NCBI RefSeq assembly: GCF_016919245.1
Contig: NZ_JAFEJA010000001.1
Coordinates: 3,772,001 to 3,836,000 of the forward strand
Length of the DNA: 64,000 nt
Direction of reading: 5' to 3'
Origin: Streptomyces zhihengii
Lineage (GTDB): Bacteria > Actinomycetota > Actinomycetes > Streptomycetales > Streptomycetaceae
Below are positions 1-11,106 of this stretch, in pieces. Positions within the stretch are counted from its first letter, which is position 1. Each line of letters opens with the position of its first letter. Below the pieces are notes generated by a model. That model was not told the origin of the DNA, did not search any database, and worked only from the letters and a program-made list of their open reading frames with translations. The position numbers and the translations under genes are program-made.

Positions 1-517
1 CCGGCTTGCGGATCCCGCGCATCGACATGCACATGTGCTCGCACTCGACGACCACGATCACCCCGCGCGGCTCCAGGATCTTCATCAGGGAGTCGGCGAT
101 CTGCGTGGTCATGCGCTCCTGCACCTGCGGGCGGCGCGCGTAGACGTCGACCAGGCGGGCCAGCTTGGAGAGGCCGGTGATCTTGCCGGTGACCGAGGGG
201 ATGTAACCGACGTGGGCCACCCCGCGGAACGGCACCAGGTGGTGCTCGCAGGTGCTGTACACCTCGATGTCCTTCACCAGGACCATCTCGTCGTGGCCCA
301 GGTCGAAGGTGGTCGTCAGCACGTCCTCCGGCTGCTGCCGCAGCCCGGCGAAGATCTCCTTGTACGCGCGCGCCACCCGCGCCGGGGTCTCCTGGAGACC
401 TTCGCGGTCCGGGTCCTCGCCCACGGCCAGCAGCAGCTCGCGCACGGCGTTCTCCGCCCGCTTCTCGTCGAACTCGGCGATCCTGCCTTCGCCGTTCAGC
501 GTCACCGGGTCGGTCAT
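1..517 (-). CDS. folE: GTP cyclohydrolase I, 3' end cut by window edge
   Basis: The first 172 codons are visible, starting [20 protein letters not shown], and the C-terminus lies left of the window. The enzyme converts GTP to dihydroneopterin triphosphate, the first step of folate/pterin synthesis, in the cytoplasm. The diagnostic motif [12 protein letters not shown] is present, with the zinc-binding Cys near residue 90, as is the second metal/active-site region [14 protein letters not shown]. Length and order of motifs match the short bacterial FolE type. It follows ftsH on the same strand, the usual streptomycete order hpt-ftsH-folE, but a strong hairpin lies between them, so it probably has its own promoter. 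Confidence 0.97.
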   Translation of the reverse strand, partial: MTDPVTLNGEGRIAEFDEKRAENAVRELLLAVGEDPDREGLQETPARVARAYKEIFAGLRQQPEDVLTTTFDLGHDEMVLVKDIEVYSTCEHHLVPFRGVAHVGYIPSVTGKITGLSKLARLVDVYARRPQVQERMTTQIADSLMKILEPRGVIVVVECEHMCMSMRGIRKP

Positions 518-559
518 CTGTGCCTCGTTCCTGTGTGCTCTGGCCGCGGACACACGAAA

Positions 560-598
560 ATGCCGCGCCCCCAGGCTAAAACCTGGGGGACGCGGCAT
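560..598 (-). terminator. Hairpin downstream of ftsH
   Basis: An inverted repeat pairs ATGCCGCG with CGCGGCAT and CCCCAGG with CCTGGGG around the loop CTAAAA. It lies 29 bases beyond the ftsH stop and before folE, so it most likely ends the ftsH transcript. Confidence 0.75.
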
Positions 599-626
599 CC
601 ATTCCGGGGCCGTGCGAGGCGGTGCC

Positions 627-2651
<2,025 letters not shown>

Positions 2652-2655
2652 CCAT

Positions 2656-2682
2656 ACGGGGCGAGAACGCCCCGTCCCTCCT
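2656..2682 (-). promoter_or_regulatory. Hairpin between ftsH Shine-Dalgarno and start codon
   Basis: On the minus strand the perfect Shine-Dalgarno AGGAGGG (2682-2676) is 24 bases from the ftsH ATG, far outside normal spacing. The gap is filled by an 8-bp perfect stem, ACGGGGCG and CGCCCCGT, with loop TTCT. If it folds, the effective SD-ATG distance drops to about 4 bases. The geometry is directly visible; a role in translational control is inference. Confidence 0.5.
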
Positions 2683-2838
2683 GCCCGTAGGTAAATGCCG
2701 CTGTTGGGACTTGCTATGAGACTGCTATGGGAACAGACAACTGTTCCTGGGACGGTACCCCAGCATTGTCACGGGCGACCGCCTTCCCTTGCCCCAACGG
2801 CGGAAAGGCGGGCTGGGTTCCCCAGCGTGCCCGTGGGC

Positions 2839-3393
2839 TCAGCCCCCGTAGACGTGCGGCGCGAGCGTGCCGACGAACGGGAGGTTGCGGTACTTCTCGG
2901 CGTAGTCGAGGCCGTAGCCGACGACGAATTCGTTCGGGATGTCGAAGCCGATCCACTTCACGTCGATCGCGACCTTCGCCGCGTCCGGCTTGCGGAGCAG
3001 CGTGCAGACCTCCAGGGAGGCCGGCTCGCGCGAGCCGAGGTTGGTGAGCAGCCACGACAGGGTCAGACCCGAGTCGATGATGTCCTCGACGATCAGGACG
3101 TGCCGGCCCTTGATGTCGGTGTCCAGGTCCTTGAGGATCCGCACGACACCGGACGACTGGGTGCCCGCGCCGTACGAGGACACCGCCATCCAGTCCATGG
3201 TGACGGGGGAGGCGAGCGCACGCGCCAGGTCCGCCATCACCATCACGGCGCCCTTGAGGACCCCGACGAGCAGCAGGTCCTTGCCCGCGTACTCCGCATC
3301 GATCTTGGCCGCCAGTTCGGCGAGCTTCGCGTCGATCTCTTCCTTGGTGATGAGCACCGACTGGAGGTCGCTGCCCATGTCCTTCTCGTTCAC
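2839..3393 (-). CDS. hpt: Hypoxanthine phosphoribosyltransferase
   Basis: This enzyme salvages hypoxanthine (and guanine) with PRPP to give IMP/GMP. The 184-residue product has the phosphoribosyltransferase core: the lysine-rich N-terminus, [17 protein letters not shown], the PRPP-binding motif [14 protein letters not shown], and the C-terminal [20 protein letters not shown] chose the GTG at 3393 ([11 protein letters not shown]); an in-frame ATG at 3378 is a possible alternative. It lies 25 bases downstream of tilS on the same strand, a very widely conserved bacterial pair, so the two are probably co-transcribed. Confidence 0.96.
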   Translation of the reverse strand: MNEKDMGSDLQSVLITKEEIDAKLAELAAKIDAEYAGKDLLLVGVLKGAVMVMADLARALASPVTMDWMAVSSYGAGTQSSGVVRILKDLDTDIKGRHVLIVEDIIDSGLTLSWLLTNLGSREPASLEVCTLLRKPDAAKVAIDVKWIGFDIPNEFVVGYGLDYAEKYRNLPFVGTLAPHVYGG

Positions 3394-3418
3394 CCGCGTC
3401 GCTTTCTGTCTCGGCGGT

Positions 3419-4486
3419 TCAGCCTTGCCGAATGACCAGTCTGCCACCCTGCCGACGCGCCTGAACCCGGCCGGGCAGATTGATGGCCCCCTGACCGCGC
3501 CATCCGGTGATGAGCCGGTCCACCTCCTCGACATGCCGGGCGAAGAGCGACCCGGCCGGTGAGCCGGCGTCGATGGCGGCCCTGCGCAGCACCCGGCGCC
3601 GCACGGCGGGCGGCAGCGAGAACAGCTTCGCGCACTCCAGCTCACCGGTGTCGTCGCGCACGTCGGCGGCGGCGTCGGCGGCCCAGCTGTCGAGCGCGTC
3701 GGCGTCGTCGCGGGAGAGCTGCGCGGTGCGGGCCAGCGCCTCGACGACGCCCTTGCCGAGCGCCTTCTCCAGGGCGGGCAGGCCCTCGTGGCGCAGCCGG
3801 GAGCGGGTGTAGGCGGGATCCGCGTTGTGCGGGTCGTCCCAGACGGGCAGCGACTGGACGAGACACGCCTTGCGGGCCGTCTGCCGGTCGAGCTGGAGGA
3901 AGGGTCTGCGGTAACGGCCGGCCGCCCCCGAGACGGCGGCCATGCCCGACAGCGAACGGATGCCGGAGCCGCGGGCGAGGCCGAGGAGCACGGTCTCGGC
4001 CTGGTCGTCGCGGGTGTGCCCGAGCAGGACGGCCGACGCGCCGAGCCGCTGGGCGGCCTCGTCGAGGGCCGCGTAGCGGGCGTCGCGCGCGGCGGCCTCG
4101 GGCCCGCCCGCACGGCCGACGTGCACGGTGACGGCCTCGACCGGGTCGAGGTCCATGGCGGCGAGTCGTCCGGCGACCTCGGCGGCGCGCTCGGCGGAGC
4201 CGTCCTGGAGGCCGTGGTCGACGGTGATCCCGCCGGCCCGGACGGAGAGTCTGGGGGCCTCGAAGGCGAGGGCGGAGGCGAGCGCCATGGAGTCGGCGCC
4301 GCCGGAGCAGGCGACGAGCACGAGCGGTTCCGGCCGGCCGGTGGCGACGCCGCCGGCCCCGGCGCGGGCCGGGGAGGCGGCCGCGAGCGCGGCACCGCCG
4401 GAGTGCACGGCGTGCTGGGTGAGGACTTCGTGGAGGACGCGGCGGACCGCCAGGCGTATCGCCGCGACCGCAGGATGGGGACCCAT
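3419..4486 (-). CDS. tilS: tRNA(Ile)-lysidine synthetase
   Basis: TilS attaches lysine to C34 of the CAU-anticodon isoleucine tRNA, changing both its charging and its decoding. The 355-residue protein carries the N-type ATP pyrophosphatase P-loop [14 protein letters not shown] and the following GITVDHGL and [17 protein letters not shown] motifs, which are typical of the family. The ATG at 4486 (MGPHPAVAA) is preceded by GAAGGGA at 7-base spacing. The open frame continues further upstream, but that extension is low-complexity Pro/Arg sequence. It is the first gene of the tilS-hpt pair and is essential in most bacteria. Confidence 0.95.
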   Translation of the reverse strand: MGPHPAVAAIRLAVRRVLHEVLTQHAVHSGGAALAAASPARAGAGGVATGRPEPLVLVACSGGADSMALASALAFEAPRLSVRAGGITVDHGLQDGSAERAAEVAGRLAAMDLDPVEAVTVHVGRAGGPEAAARDARYAALDEAAQRLGASAVLLGHTRDDQAETVLLGLARGSGIRSLSGMAAVSGAAGRYRRPFLQLDRQTARKACLVQSLPVWDDPHNADPAYTRSRLRHEGLPALEKALGKGVVEALARTAQLSRDDADALDSWAADAAADVRDDTGELECAKLFSLPPAVRRRVLRRAAIDAGSPAGSLFARHVEEVDRLITGWRGQGAINLPGRVQARRQGGRLVIRQG

Positions 4487-4697
4487 GTCCGGTTCCCTTC
4501 GTGGAGATTCGGGAGGGGGTGGCTCGGACGCCGGCGGGGGCGGCCCCAGGGGACCGGCCACCCCGAGCCGGTCACTCAGAGTGCGTCGATGGTGACAGAA
4601 CCGAGCCAATACCCGAGCATTGCACGCCTATCCACGGCCTACGGTCCCTCGGACGGGTGATTGGAGGGGCGCGCTTGTGCCACGCGCGTCCTGCCGT

Positions 4698-5843
4698 TCA
4701 CGACTCTGCTCTACGGTGCACCCGCGCGACCCAGTCCGCCGGTTTGGCGATCTCCGCCTTGGTCGGGAGCGTGTTGGGGGACGTCCAGACGCGGTTGAAG
4801 CCGTCCATGCCCACCTCGTCGACGACGGCCCGCACGAACCGCTCGCCGTCGCGGTACTGGCGCAGTTTGGCGTCGAGGCCGAGGAGCTTGCGCAGCGCGA
4901 GGTCGAGACGGCTGGCGCCGCGGGCCCTGCGCTGCTGGAACTTCTCCCGGATCTCCCCAACCGAGGGGACCACGTCCGGTCCGACCCCGTCCATCACGTA
5001 GTCCGCGTGGCCCTCCAGCAGGGACATCACGGCGGTCAGCCGGCCGAGGATCTCGCGCTGGGCGGGCGTCTGCACCAGCTCCACGATCGAGCGGCCCTCG
5101 TCCTCCTCGCCCTCGGGGCGGGCGCCGGCAAGGGACTGGGCGGCCTCCCGGAGCCGTTCGAGGAAGGTCATCGGATCGACGTCCGTCTCCCCGAGGAATG
5201 ACTGGATCTCGCCCTGCAGGTGGTCGCGCAGCCAGGGCACGCCGGTGAACTGGGTGCGGTGGGTCTCCTCGTGGAGGCAGACCCACAGCCGGAAGTCGTG
5301 GGGATCCACGCCCAGTTCGCGCTCGACGTGGACGATGTTGGGCGCCACCAGCAGCAGCCGGCCGCCGCCGTTCCCGCCCGGGTGGGCCGGCTCGCCCGCG
5401 GGCATGTCACGGGTGGCGGGGGCGAAGGTCTCGTACTGGCCGAGCACCCGGGAGGCGAGGAAGGACAGCAGCATCCCCAGCTCCACGCCGGTCACCTTGC
5501 CGCCGACCGCGCCCAGCACGGCGCCGCCGGCCGAGCCCGACCTGCGTTCCTGCATCTTGTCCAGCAGCGGCCGCAGCAGTTCGCGGAAGCCCGCCACATT
5601 GGCCTTGACCCAACCCGCCCGGTCCACCACGAGGACGGGGGTGTCCTGCGGACGGGAGCCCTCCGGGATCATCCCGGTGAAGGCGCGCACATGTTCCTCG
5701 GACGCCCTGGCGTGCCGGCGGAGCTCGGCGACGACGGCACGCGCCTCGTCCCGGCTCACGTCCGGCCCCGGCCGCACGAAGCGGGTCGCGGTCGCCACGG
5801 CGAGGTTCCAGTCGACCATCTCGGCACCACCGATGCTCGTCAT
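4698..5843 (-). CDS. Zinc-dependent metalloprotease of the DUF2342 / coenzyme F420-associated family
   Basis: The 381-residue protein belongs to an actinobacterial family annotated as zinc-dependent metalloprotease or F420-associated protein. Its substrate is unknown to me. The HExxH zinc motif is visible in WVCLHEETHRTQF (about residues 188-200), and a likely third ligand lies in LLEGHADYVMDG (about residue 290). A short Gly/Ala segment near residue 130 (GAVLGAVGGKVTGVELGML) could associate with the membrane. It sits between tilS and the DD-carboxypeptidase on the same strand, an arrangement common in streptomycetes, and may be co-expressed with them. Confidence 0.88.
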   Translation of the reverse strand: MTSIGGAEMVDWNLAVATATRFVRPGPDVSRDEARAVVAELRRHARASEEHVRAFTGMIPEGSRPQDTPVLVVDRAGWVKANVAGFRELLRPLLDKMQERRSGSAGGAVLGAVGGKVTGVELGMLLSFLASRVLGQYETFAPATRDMPAGEPAHPGGNGGGRLLLVAPNIVHVERELGVDPHDFRLWVCLHEETHRTQFTGVPWLRDHLQGEIQSFLGETDVDPMTFLERLREAAQSLAGARPEGEEDEGRSIVELVQTPAQREILGRLTAVMSLLEGHADYVMDGVGPDVVPSVGEIREKFQQRRARGASRLDLALRKLLGLDAKLRQYRDGERFVRAVVDEVGMDGFNRVWTSPNTLPTKAEIAKPADWVARVHRRAES

Positions 5844-5896
5844 GCGTCAACCGTACGTTCTCGACCCGTGGGGCGGAGAGGTGTTGGGGGCCGCCG

Positions 5897-7306
5897 TCAG
5901 CCCGCGAGCGCCGCGGCGAGGCGGTCCAGGGCCGCCTGCGCCTCGTACGGCGAGGAGGTGTCCTCCGCGAGGAAGGAGAAGCCGAGGAGCCGCCCGTCCG
6001 CGCCGGCCACCGTCCCGGCCAGGGTGTTGACGCCGGTGAGCGTGCCGGTCTTCGCCCGGACCAGGCCCGCGCCCCGGGACGTGGGGCCGTAGCGGTCGTC
6101 GAGCGTGCCGGTGAAGCCGGCCACCGGCAGACCGGTCAGCACCGTCCGCAGTTCGGGGTGGGCCGGGTCGGCCGAGCGGGCGAGCAGCGCGGTGAGCAGC
6201 TCGGCGGAGACCCTGTCCCGGCGGTCCAGGCCGCTGCCGTCGGCGAAGCGGGCGCCGGTGAGCGGGAGCTGGAGCCTGCGCAGCTGCGCGGCGACCGCCC
6301 CGGAGGCGCCCGCGAAGCCGGCCCTGCCGCCGGAGGCGATGGCGGTCTGGCGGGCCAGGGACTCGGCGATGTCGTTGTCGCTGGTGGTCAGCATGCGCTC
6401 GACGAGCGCGGACACCGGCACCGAGAGCACCTGGGCCAGCGGCACCGCCCCGGCCGCGGCGCGGCCGTGCGCGGGGGCTCCCTGGAGCCGTACGCCGCGC
6501 TCGCGCAGCAGGTCGGCGAAGACGCGGGCGGCCTCCCGGGCCGGGTCGGCCGAGCGGGTGGCGGGGCCGGTGCTGCGGGGGTCGTTGCGGCCCTGGTCGA
6601 CCATGAGGGCGCTGACGGGGGCGATGTTGTCGTTGGGGCCGATGGGGTGCAGCAGCGGGCCGGTGTAGAGCGAGGTGTCGTAGCCGAGGCGGACGGCGGC
6701 GGTCCCGTTCTCGCGCAGCGCCTCGGCGGTGCGGTCGGCGAGGGTCGCGAGGCGGGCCCGGTCGAGGGAGGCGTCGCCGCCGCCGACCAGGGTGATCTGC
6801 CGTGCCCCGGGAGCGGCGACGACCGTGGTGGGGATGCGGTGGTCGGGGCCCGCCGCGGAGAGGGCCGCGACCGCGGTGGCGATCTTGACGGTGGAGGCGG
6901 GGGTCATCGGCTCGGCCGCGCGGCTGCCCCAGAGGCGCTCGCCGGTGGTGAGGTCGATCACGCAGGCGGCCGGCGACGGGCCGAGGCCCGCGTCGGCGAG
7001 CAGCGGTCCGAGCGTCTTCGCCAGGGACGCCGGCGGGGTCGCGGGCGCCTCGGCCGCGCGCGGCCGGGTCGACGAACCGCCCAGGGCGGCCAGCACGGCG
7101 GGGGCGCTGGGCGCCGGGGCGGGCCGCTTCGCGGCCGGTGCCTCGTGATGTGCGCCACCCGTACCCTGGTGGGCGGCCGCCCACCGCCGCTCGGCCTTAC
7201 GCTGACCCGTGTCCCAGGGCCCCGCCGCGGTCACCGCCCCGGCGGAGAGGGCGAGGCCGACCACGGCAGCACCCGCCGCGAGCTGCCACGTCCTGACCTT
7301 CGGCAC
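5897..7306 (-). CDS. dacB: D-alanyl-D-alanine carboxypeptidase/endopeptidase (PBP4, DacB type)
   Basis: This is a low-molecular-weight penicillin-binding protein that trims peptidoglycan peptides outside the membrane. After an N-terminal signal/anchor (WQLAAGAAVVGLALSAGAV), the three serine-transferase motifs appear in order: SxxK in MTPASTVKIATA, SxN in LTTSDNDIAES, and KTG in VRAKTGTLTG. The long insertion between SxxK and SxN is the PBP4/DacB hallmark. I chose GTG at 7306, which has AAAGGGG upstream; an ATG at 7351 is in frame but lacks a ribosome site. It is divergent from ppa. Confidence 0.93.
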   Translation of the reverse strand: MPKVRTWQLAAGAAVVGLALSAGAVTAAGPWDTGQRKAERRWAAAHQGTGGAHHEAPAAKRPAPAPSAPAVLAALGGSSTRPRAAEAPATPPASLAKTLGPLLADAGLGPSPAACVIDLTTGERLWGSRAAEPMTPASTVKIATAVAALSAAGPDHRIPTTVVAAPGARQITLVGGGDASLDRARLATLADRTAEALRENGTAAVRLGYDTSLYTGPLLHPIGPNDNIAPVSALMVDQGRNDPRSTGPATRSADPAREAARVFADLLRERGVRLQGAPAHGRAAAGAVPLAQVLSVPVSALVERMLTTSDNDIAESLARQTAIASGGRAGFAGASGAVAAQLRRLQLPLTGARFADGSGLDRRDRVSAELLTALLARSADPAHPELRTVLTGLPVAGFTGTLDDRYGPTSRGAGLVRAKTGTLTGVNTLAGTVAGADGRLLGFSFLAEDTSSPYEAQAALDRLAAALAG

Positions 7307-7403
7307 CCCGCACCAGCCCCTTTCGCGATCACACACGTGCGTGAGGGACACTTAATCACCGTCAATCGCGTCTTGCTATGTCTTGATCATGGAGGAGCCA
7401 CCC

Positions 7404-7898
7404 GTGGAGTTCGACGTCACCATCGAGATCCCGAAGGGGTCGCGGAACAAGTACGAGGTGGACCACGAGACCGGTCGGATCCGCCTGGACCGTCGACTCT
7501 TCACCTCGACCAGCTACCCGGCCGACTACGGCTTCGTCGAGAACACCCTCGGCGAGGACGGCGACCCGCTGGACGCGCTGGTCATCCTGGACGAGCCGAC
7601 CTTCCCCGGCTGCCTGATCAAGTGCCGCGCCATCGGCATGTTCCGGATGACGGACGAGGCCGGCGGCGACGACAAGCTGCTGTGCGTGCCGGCCTCCGAC
7701 CCGCGCGTCGAGCACCTGCGCGACATCCACCACGTGTCGGAGTTCGACCGCCTGGAGATCCAGCACTTCTTCGAGGTCTACAAGGACCTGGAGCCCGGCA
7801 AGTCGGTCGAGGGCGCCGACTGGGTCGGCCGCGCCGAGGCCGAGGCCGAGATCGAGGCCTCCTACAAGCGCCTGGAGGCGCAGGGCGGCGCTCACTGA
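7404..7898 (+). CDS. ppa: Inorganic pyrophosphatase
   Basis: This cytoplasmic soluble family I pyrophosphatase hydrolyses PPi and pulls biosynthetic reactions forward. The 164-residue product has the signature [11 protein letters not shown] with the metal-binding aspartates, the N-terminal [14 protein letters not shown], and the [10 protein letters not shown] substrate region. I chose the GTG at 7404 because a perfect GGAGGAG lies 6 bases upstream; a longer frame from 7383 would begin inside that ribosome site. A strong terminator follows. Confidence 0.97.
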   Translation: MEFDVTIEIPKGSRNKYEVDHETGRIRLDRRLFTSTSYPADYGFVENTLGEDGDPLDALVILDEPTFPGCLIKCRAIGMFRMTDEAGGDDKLLCVPASDPRVEHLRDIHHVSEFDRLEIQHFFEVYKDLEPGKSVEGADWVGRAEAEAEIEASYKRLEAQGGAH

Positions 7899-7920
7899 CG
7901 CCACCCGGCACACGCTCCGG

Positions 7921-7953
7921 CGCGGGCGGGACACCCTGGGTGTCCCGCCCGCG
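7921..7953 (+). terminator. ppa terminator hairpin
   Basis: A perfect 15-bp stem (CGCGGGCGGGACACC and its complement) with the 3-base loop CTG lies 23 bases after the ppa stop. Confidence 0.85.
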
Positions 7954-8034
7954 TCGCGTGTCGCCCCATGTCCGTGCCCATACTGGGCAGAAGCGCCGGA
8001 CAGGGGCTGGTACGAGAGGGAGCGAGGTCGACGA

Positions 8035-9705
8035 GTGGTGGCGGAGTCCGAGGGTCCGGAAGACCGGAAACCTCAGTCCGACGAGGCGCACAGCGCCTTC
8101 AGCCATCCCGCAGGGCTGGATCAGCCGGAGGCGCCCGAAGAGGACCACCCCAGTTCGGAGTTCGCCGTTCCGCGGGGGCTCGTCCCGGAGCCGCCCCCCG
8201 AGCCCGAGGGCTCGGCCTTCGCGCCGCCGTCCACGTACAGCGCCAAGAACTCGCCCCCCGCCTTCACCCCCGCGCACGGCATCCCCGTCGTCCGGGTGAC
8301 CAAGGGCGCTCCCTGGCAGGACCGGATGCGGGCCATGCTGCGGATGCCCGTGGGCGAGCGGCCGGTCCCGGAGACCGCGCACCGGCAGGACGAGGCCGGG
8401 CCCGCCGTGCCGCGCGTGCTCGACCTGACGCTGCGTATCGGCGAGCTGCTGCTCGCGGGCGGCGAGGGCGCCGAGGACGTCGAGGCGGCCATGTTCGCCA
8501 TCTCGCGCTCGTACGGGCTGGACCGCTGCGAGCCGACCGTCACCTTCACCCTGCTGTCGATCACCTATCAGCCGTCCCTGGTGGACGACCCGGTGACGGC
8601 CAACCGCACCGTCCGCCGGCGCGGCACCGACTACAACCGGCTCGCCGCGGTGTACCGGCTGGTCCACGACATCAGCGCGGAGGAGTCCGAGGTCACGCTG
8701 GAGGAGGCGTACCGGCGGCTCGCGGAGATCCGGCGCAACCGCCACCCCTTCCCCGGCTGGGCGCTGACGCTGGCCGGGGGCCTGCTCGCGGGCGCGGCCT
8801 CGGTGCTGGTCGGCGGTGACCTGGTGGTGTTCCTGGCCGCGGCGGTGAGCGCCATGCTCGGCGACCGGCTGGCCTGGCTGGCCGCCGGGCGCGGGCTGCC
8901 GGAGTTCTACCAGTTCGTGGCCGCCGCGATGCCCCCGGCCGCGGTCGGGGTGGCGCTCTCGCTGTCCCCGCTGGAGGTGCGGGCGTCGGCGGTGATCACC
9001 GGTGGCCTGTTCGCGCTGATCCCGGGACGGGCGCTGGTGGCCGGCGTCCAGGACGGGCTCACCGGCTTCTACATCACGGCGGCGGCCCGGCTGCTGGAGG
9101 TGGGCTATCTCGTCGTCGGCATCGTCGTCGGTGTGCTGGGCGTGCTCTACCTCGGCTTCGCGCTCGACGCCGGTCTCCAGCCCGAGACCGCGATCCACAG
9201 CGTGCAGCGGGCGGTGGTGCAGACCCTCGCCGCGATGACCCTGTCGCTGTGCTTCGCCGTGATGCTCCAGCAGGAACGCTCGACGGTGTGGCTGGTCACG
9301 CTGAACGGCGGGGTCGCCTGGGTCGTGTACGGGGCGCTGGCGGACACCGCGGGGGTGTCGCCGGTGGCGGCGACGGCCGCCGCGGCGGGTCTGGTGGGCA
9401 TCTTCGGGCAGATGCTGGCCCGCTACCGCTTCGCCTCCGCGCTGCCGTACGTCACGGCCGCGATCGGCCCGCTGCTGCCCGGTAGCGCGACGTACTTCGG
9501 GCTGCTGTCCATCGCCCGGGGCGACCTCAACCCGGGGCTGGCCTCGCTCAGCAAGGCGGCGGCACTGGCGCTGGCCATCGCGATCGGGGTGAACCTGGGC
9601 GCGGAGACGACCCGGCTCTTCCTGCGGGTCCCGGGCGTCGCGGGCGTGCCGGGCGAGCAGCAGCCGGGCGGCCGGCGCGCGGCCAAGCGGACCCGCGGCT
9701 TCTGA
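8035..9705 (+). CDS. Threonine/serine exporter family membrane protein (ThrE-like)
   Basis: The 556-residue protein has a hydrophilic Pro/Glu-rich N-terminus of about 110 residues. A cytoplasmic ThrE domain follows (about 125-250, with LRIGELLLAGGEGAEDVEAAM), then about ten membrane segments in two blocks (about 255-400 and 410-530). Corynebacterial ThrE exports threonine and serine by proton antiport, and this family is assigned on that basis; the substrate here is inferred. Tandem GTG codons at 8035 and 8038 both could start it, after GGGAGCGAGG. It ends in a bidirectional terminator shared with the DedA gene. Confidence 0.88.
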   Translation: MVAESEGPEDRKPQSDEAHSAFSHPAGLDQPEAPEEDHPSSEFAVPRGLVPEPPPEPEGSAFAPPSTYSAKNSPPAFTPAHGIPVVRVTKGAPWQDRMRAMLRMPVGERPVPETAHRQDEAGPAVPRVLDLTLRIGELLLAGGEGAEDVEAAMFAISRSYGLDRCEPTVTFTLLSITYQPSLVDDPVTANRTVRRRGTDYNRLAAVYRLVHDISAEESEVTLEEAYRRLAEIRRNRHPFPGWALTLAGGLLAGAASVLVGGDLVVFLAAAVSAMLGDRLAWLAAGRGLPEFYQFVAAAMPPAAVGVALSLSPLEVRASAVITGGLFALIPGRALVAGVQDGLTGFYITAAARLLEVGYLVVGIVVGVLGVLYLGFALDAGLQPETAIHSVQRAVVQTLAAMTLSLCFAVMLQQERSTVWLVTLNGGVAWVVYGALADTAGVSPVAATAAAAGLVGIFGQMLARYRFASALPYVTAAIGPLLPGSATYFGLLSIARGDLNPGLASLSKAAALALAIAIGVNLGAETTRLFLRVPGVAGVPGEQQPGGRRAAKRTRGF

Positions 9706-9753
9706 CGCCGGACGGGGGCGCCGCGGGCTCGCGGGGTCCCCGCCGGGAACGCC

Positions 9754-9786
9754 GAAGCGCCCCCGGCGGCGGGCCGGGAGCGCTTC
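9754..9786. terminator. Bidirectional hairpin between convergent thrE-like and dedA-like genes
   Basis: GAAGCGCCCCCGGC pairs with GCCGGGAGCGCTTC (13 of 14 positions) over a short loop. It lies between the two convergent stop codons. Confidence 0.8.
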
Positions 9787-9807
9787 TGGCGGTGCGTGGC
9801 GGGGCGT

Positions 9808-10500
9808 TCAGCGCTTGGCGTGACGGCCGCGCGAGGACGGCGGATTGGTGTCGGGGCCCTCGCCCGCGGCGGCCGCCTTCTTGCTCTTGGAGCGGGCCCG
9901 CAGGAACTCGACGGCGATCGGGACGACCGAGATCAGGACGATCAGGATCAGGATCGCCTCGATGTTCTGATGGACGAACTCCACCTTGCCCAGCGCGGCG
10001 CCGAGCAGGGTGACACCGGCGCCCCAGAGCACCCCGCCGATGACGTTGAACGTGACGAAGGAGCGGTAGTTCATCCGGCTCACACCGGCGATGATCGGCG
10101 TGAACGTGCGCACGATCGGCACGAAGCGTGCCAGGACCAGGGACTTCGGGCCGTACTTCTCGAAGAACTCGTGGGCCTTCTCGACGTTCTCCTGCTTGAA
10201 CAGCCTGGAGTCGGGGCGCTTGAAGAGCGCGGGGCCCACCTTGCGGCCGAAGAGGTAGCCGACCTGGTCACCGATGACCGCGGCGAGCACGATCAGCATG
10301 CACACCAGCCAGAGCGGCATGTCGATCTTGCCCGTGGTCACCAGCAGACCGGTGGTGAACAGCAGCGAGTCACCGGGGAGGAAGAAACCGATGAGCAGGC
10401 CGGATTCGGCGAAGACGATGACCAGGACGCCGATCAGCCCGAATGTGGTGATCAGATAGTCCGGGTCGAGCCAGCTAGGCCCGAGCGCAAGGGTGTTCAC
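9808..10500 (-). CDS. DedA family membrane protein
   Basis: DedA/VTT proteins are polytopic membrane proteins linked to lipid-carrier recycling and membrane homeostasis. This 230-residue member has the family signatures ESGLLIGFFLPGDSLLF and GDQVGYLFGRK. The VARFVPIVRTFTPIIAGVS-type motif (here LARFVPIVRTFTPIIAGVSR) contains the arginines required in characterised DedA proteins. It has about five membrane segments and a basic C-terminal tail. The GTG at 10500 (VNTLALGPSW) is chosen because CAGGAG lies about 10 bases upstream; an upstream in-frame start adds a non-conserved 20-residue extension. Confidence 0.92.
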   Translation of the reverse strand: MNTLALGPSWLDPDYLITTFGLIGVLVIVFAESGLLIGFFLPGDSLLFTTGLLVTTGKIDMPLWLVCMLIVLAAVIGDQVGYLFGRKVGPALFKRPDSRLFKQENVEKAHEFFEKYGPKSLVLARFVPIVRTFTPIIAGVSRMNYRSFVTFNVIGGVLWGAGVTLLGAALGKVEFVHQNIEAILILIVLISVVPIAVEFLRARSKSKKAAAAGEGPDTNPPSSRGRHAKR

Positions 10501-10637
10501 GAGGTCCGGACTCCTGTGTGTGATGTGGGTCGGTCGGCAAAGTCGGCCGCCCCAAAGTATCAACGCACAAGAAGGGTCCCGCGTTCCACCGGTGCCTCGC
10601 GGATGCGCCCGGGGCGACGGGCCGGGAAGCTGGATCC

Positions 10638-11003
10638 ATGGGTATCGAGGACTACGGCGGCGGGCAGGGCCCGGGCAGCGACGTACTGGTCGTCACGACG
10701 AACGACGTCCCGGGTCACCGGGTGGATCAGGTGATCGGTGAGGTCTTCGGCCTGACCGTCCGCTCACGGCATCTGGGCAGCCAGATCGGCGCGGGGCTGA
10801 AATCGATGGTCGGCGGTGAGCTGAAGGGCCTGACCAAGACTCTGGTCGAGACCCGCAACCAGGCCATGGAGCGCCTGGTGGAGCAGGCGCGCAGCCGGGG
10901 CGCCAACGCGGTGCTGGCGTTCCGTTTCGACGTGACCGAGGCGGCGGACGTGGGCACCGAGGTGTGCGCCTACGGCACCGCGGTGGTGATCACCCGGGTG
11001 TGA
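10638..11003 (+). CDS. YbjQ / UPF0145 family protein
   Basis: This small cytoplasmic protein of 121 residues belongs to the heavy-metal-binding-like UPF0145 (YbjQ) family, whose members assemble into pentameric rings. The family pattern is visible in VLVVTTNDVPGHRVDQVIGEVFGLTV, ELKGLTKTLVETRNQA and the C-terminal GANAVLAFRFDV followed by VCAYGTAVVI. Function is not established. It is divergent from the DedA gene and appears monocistronic. Confidence 0.9.
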   Translation: MGIEDYGGGQGPGSDVLVVTTNDVPGHRVDQVIGEVFGLTVRSRHLGSQIGAGLKSMVGGELKGLTKTLVETRNQAMERLVEQARSRGANAVLAFRFDVTEAADVGTEVCAYGTAVVITRV

Positions 11004-11106
11004 CCCGGCGGCGCGGGCCGGCCCCGACGGGTGCGACCCGGCGGTGCGAGGCCCGCGTCGACGCCTCGCGTTGCGGGGGGTACGAGCCCGTACGAGCCTG
11101 AGATGT

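Noticed and set aside
2839..4575. A single 578-codon frame running through hpt and the region of tilS.
   Set aside because: Only its last 184 codons (hpt) look like a protein; the upstream part is the wrong frame of tilS, and a proper tilS start with ribosome site exists.
7329..7344. TCACACACGTGCGTGA, a 14-of-16 palindrome between dacB and ppa.
   Set aside because: Too imperfect and GC-biased to call an operator without comparative support; possible but weak.
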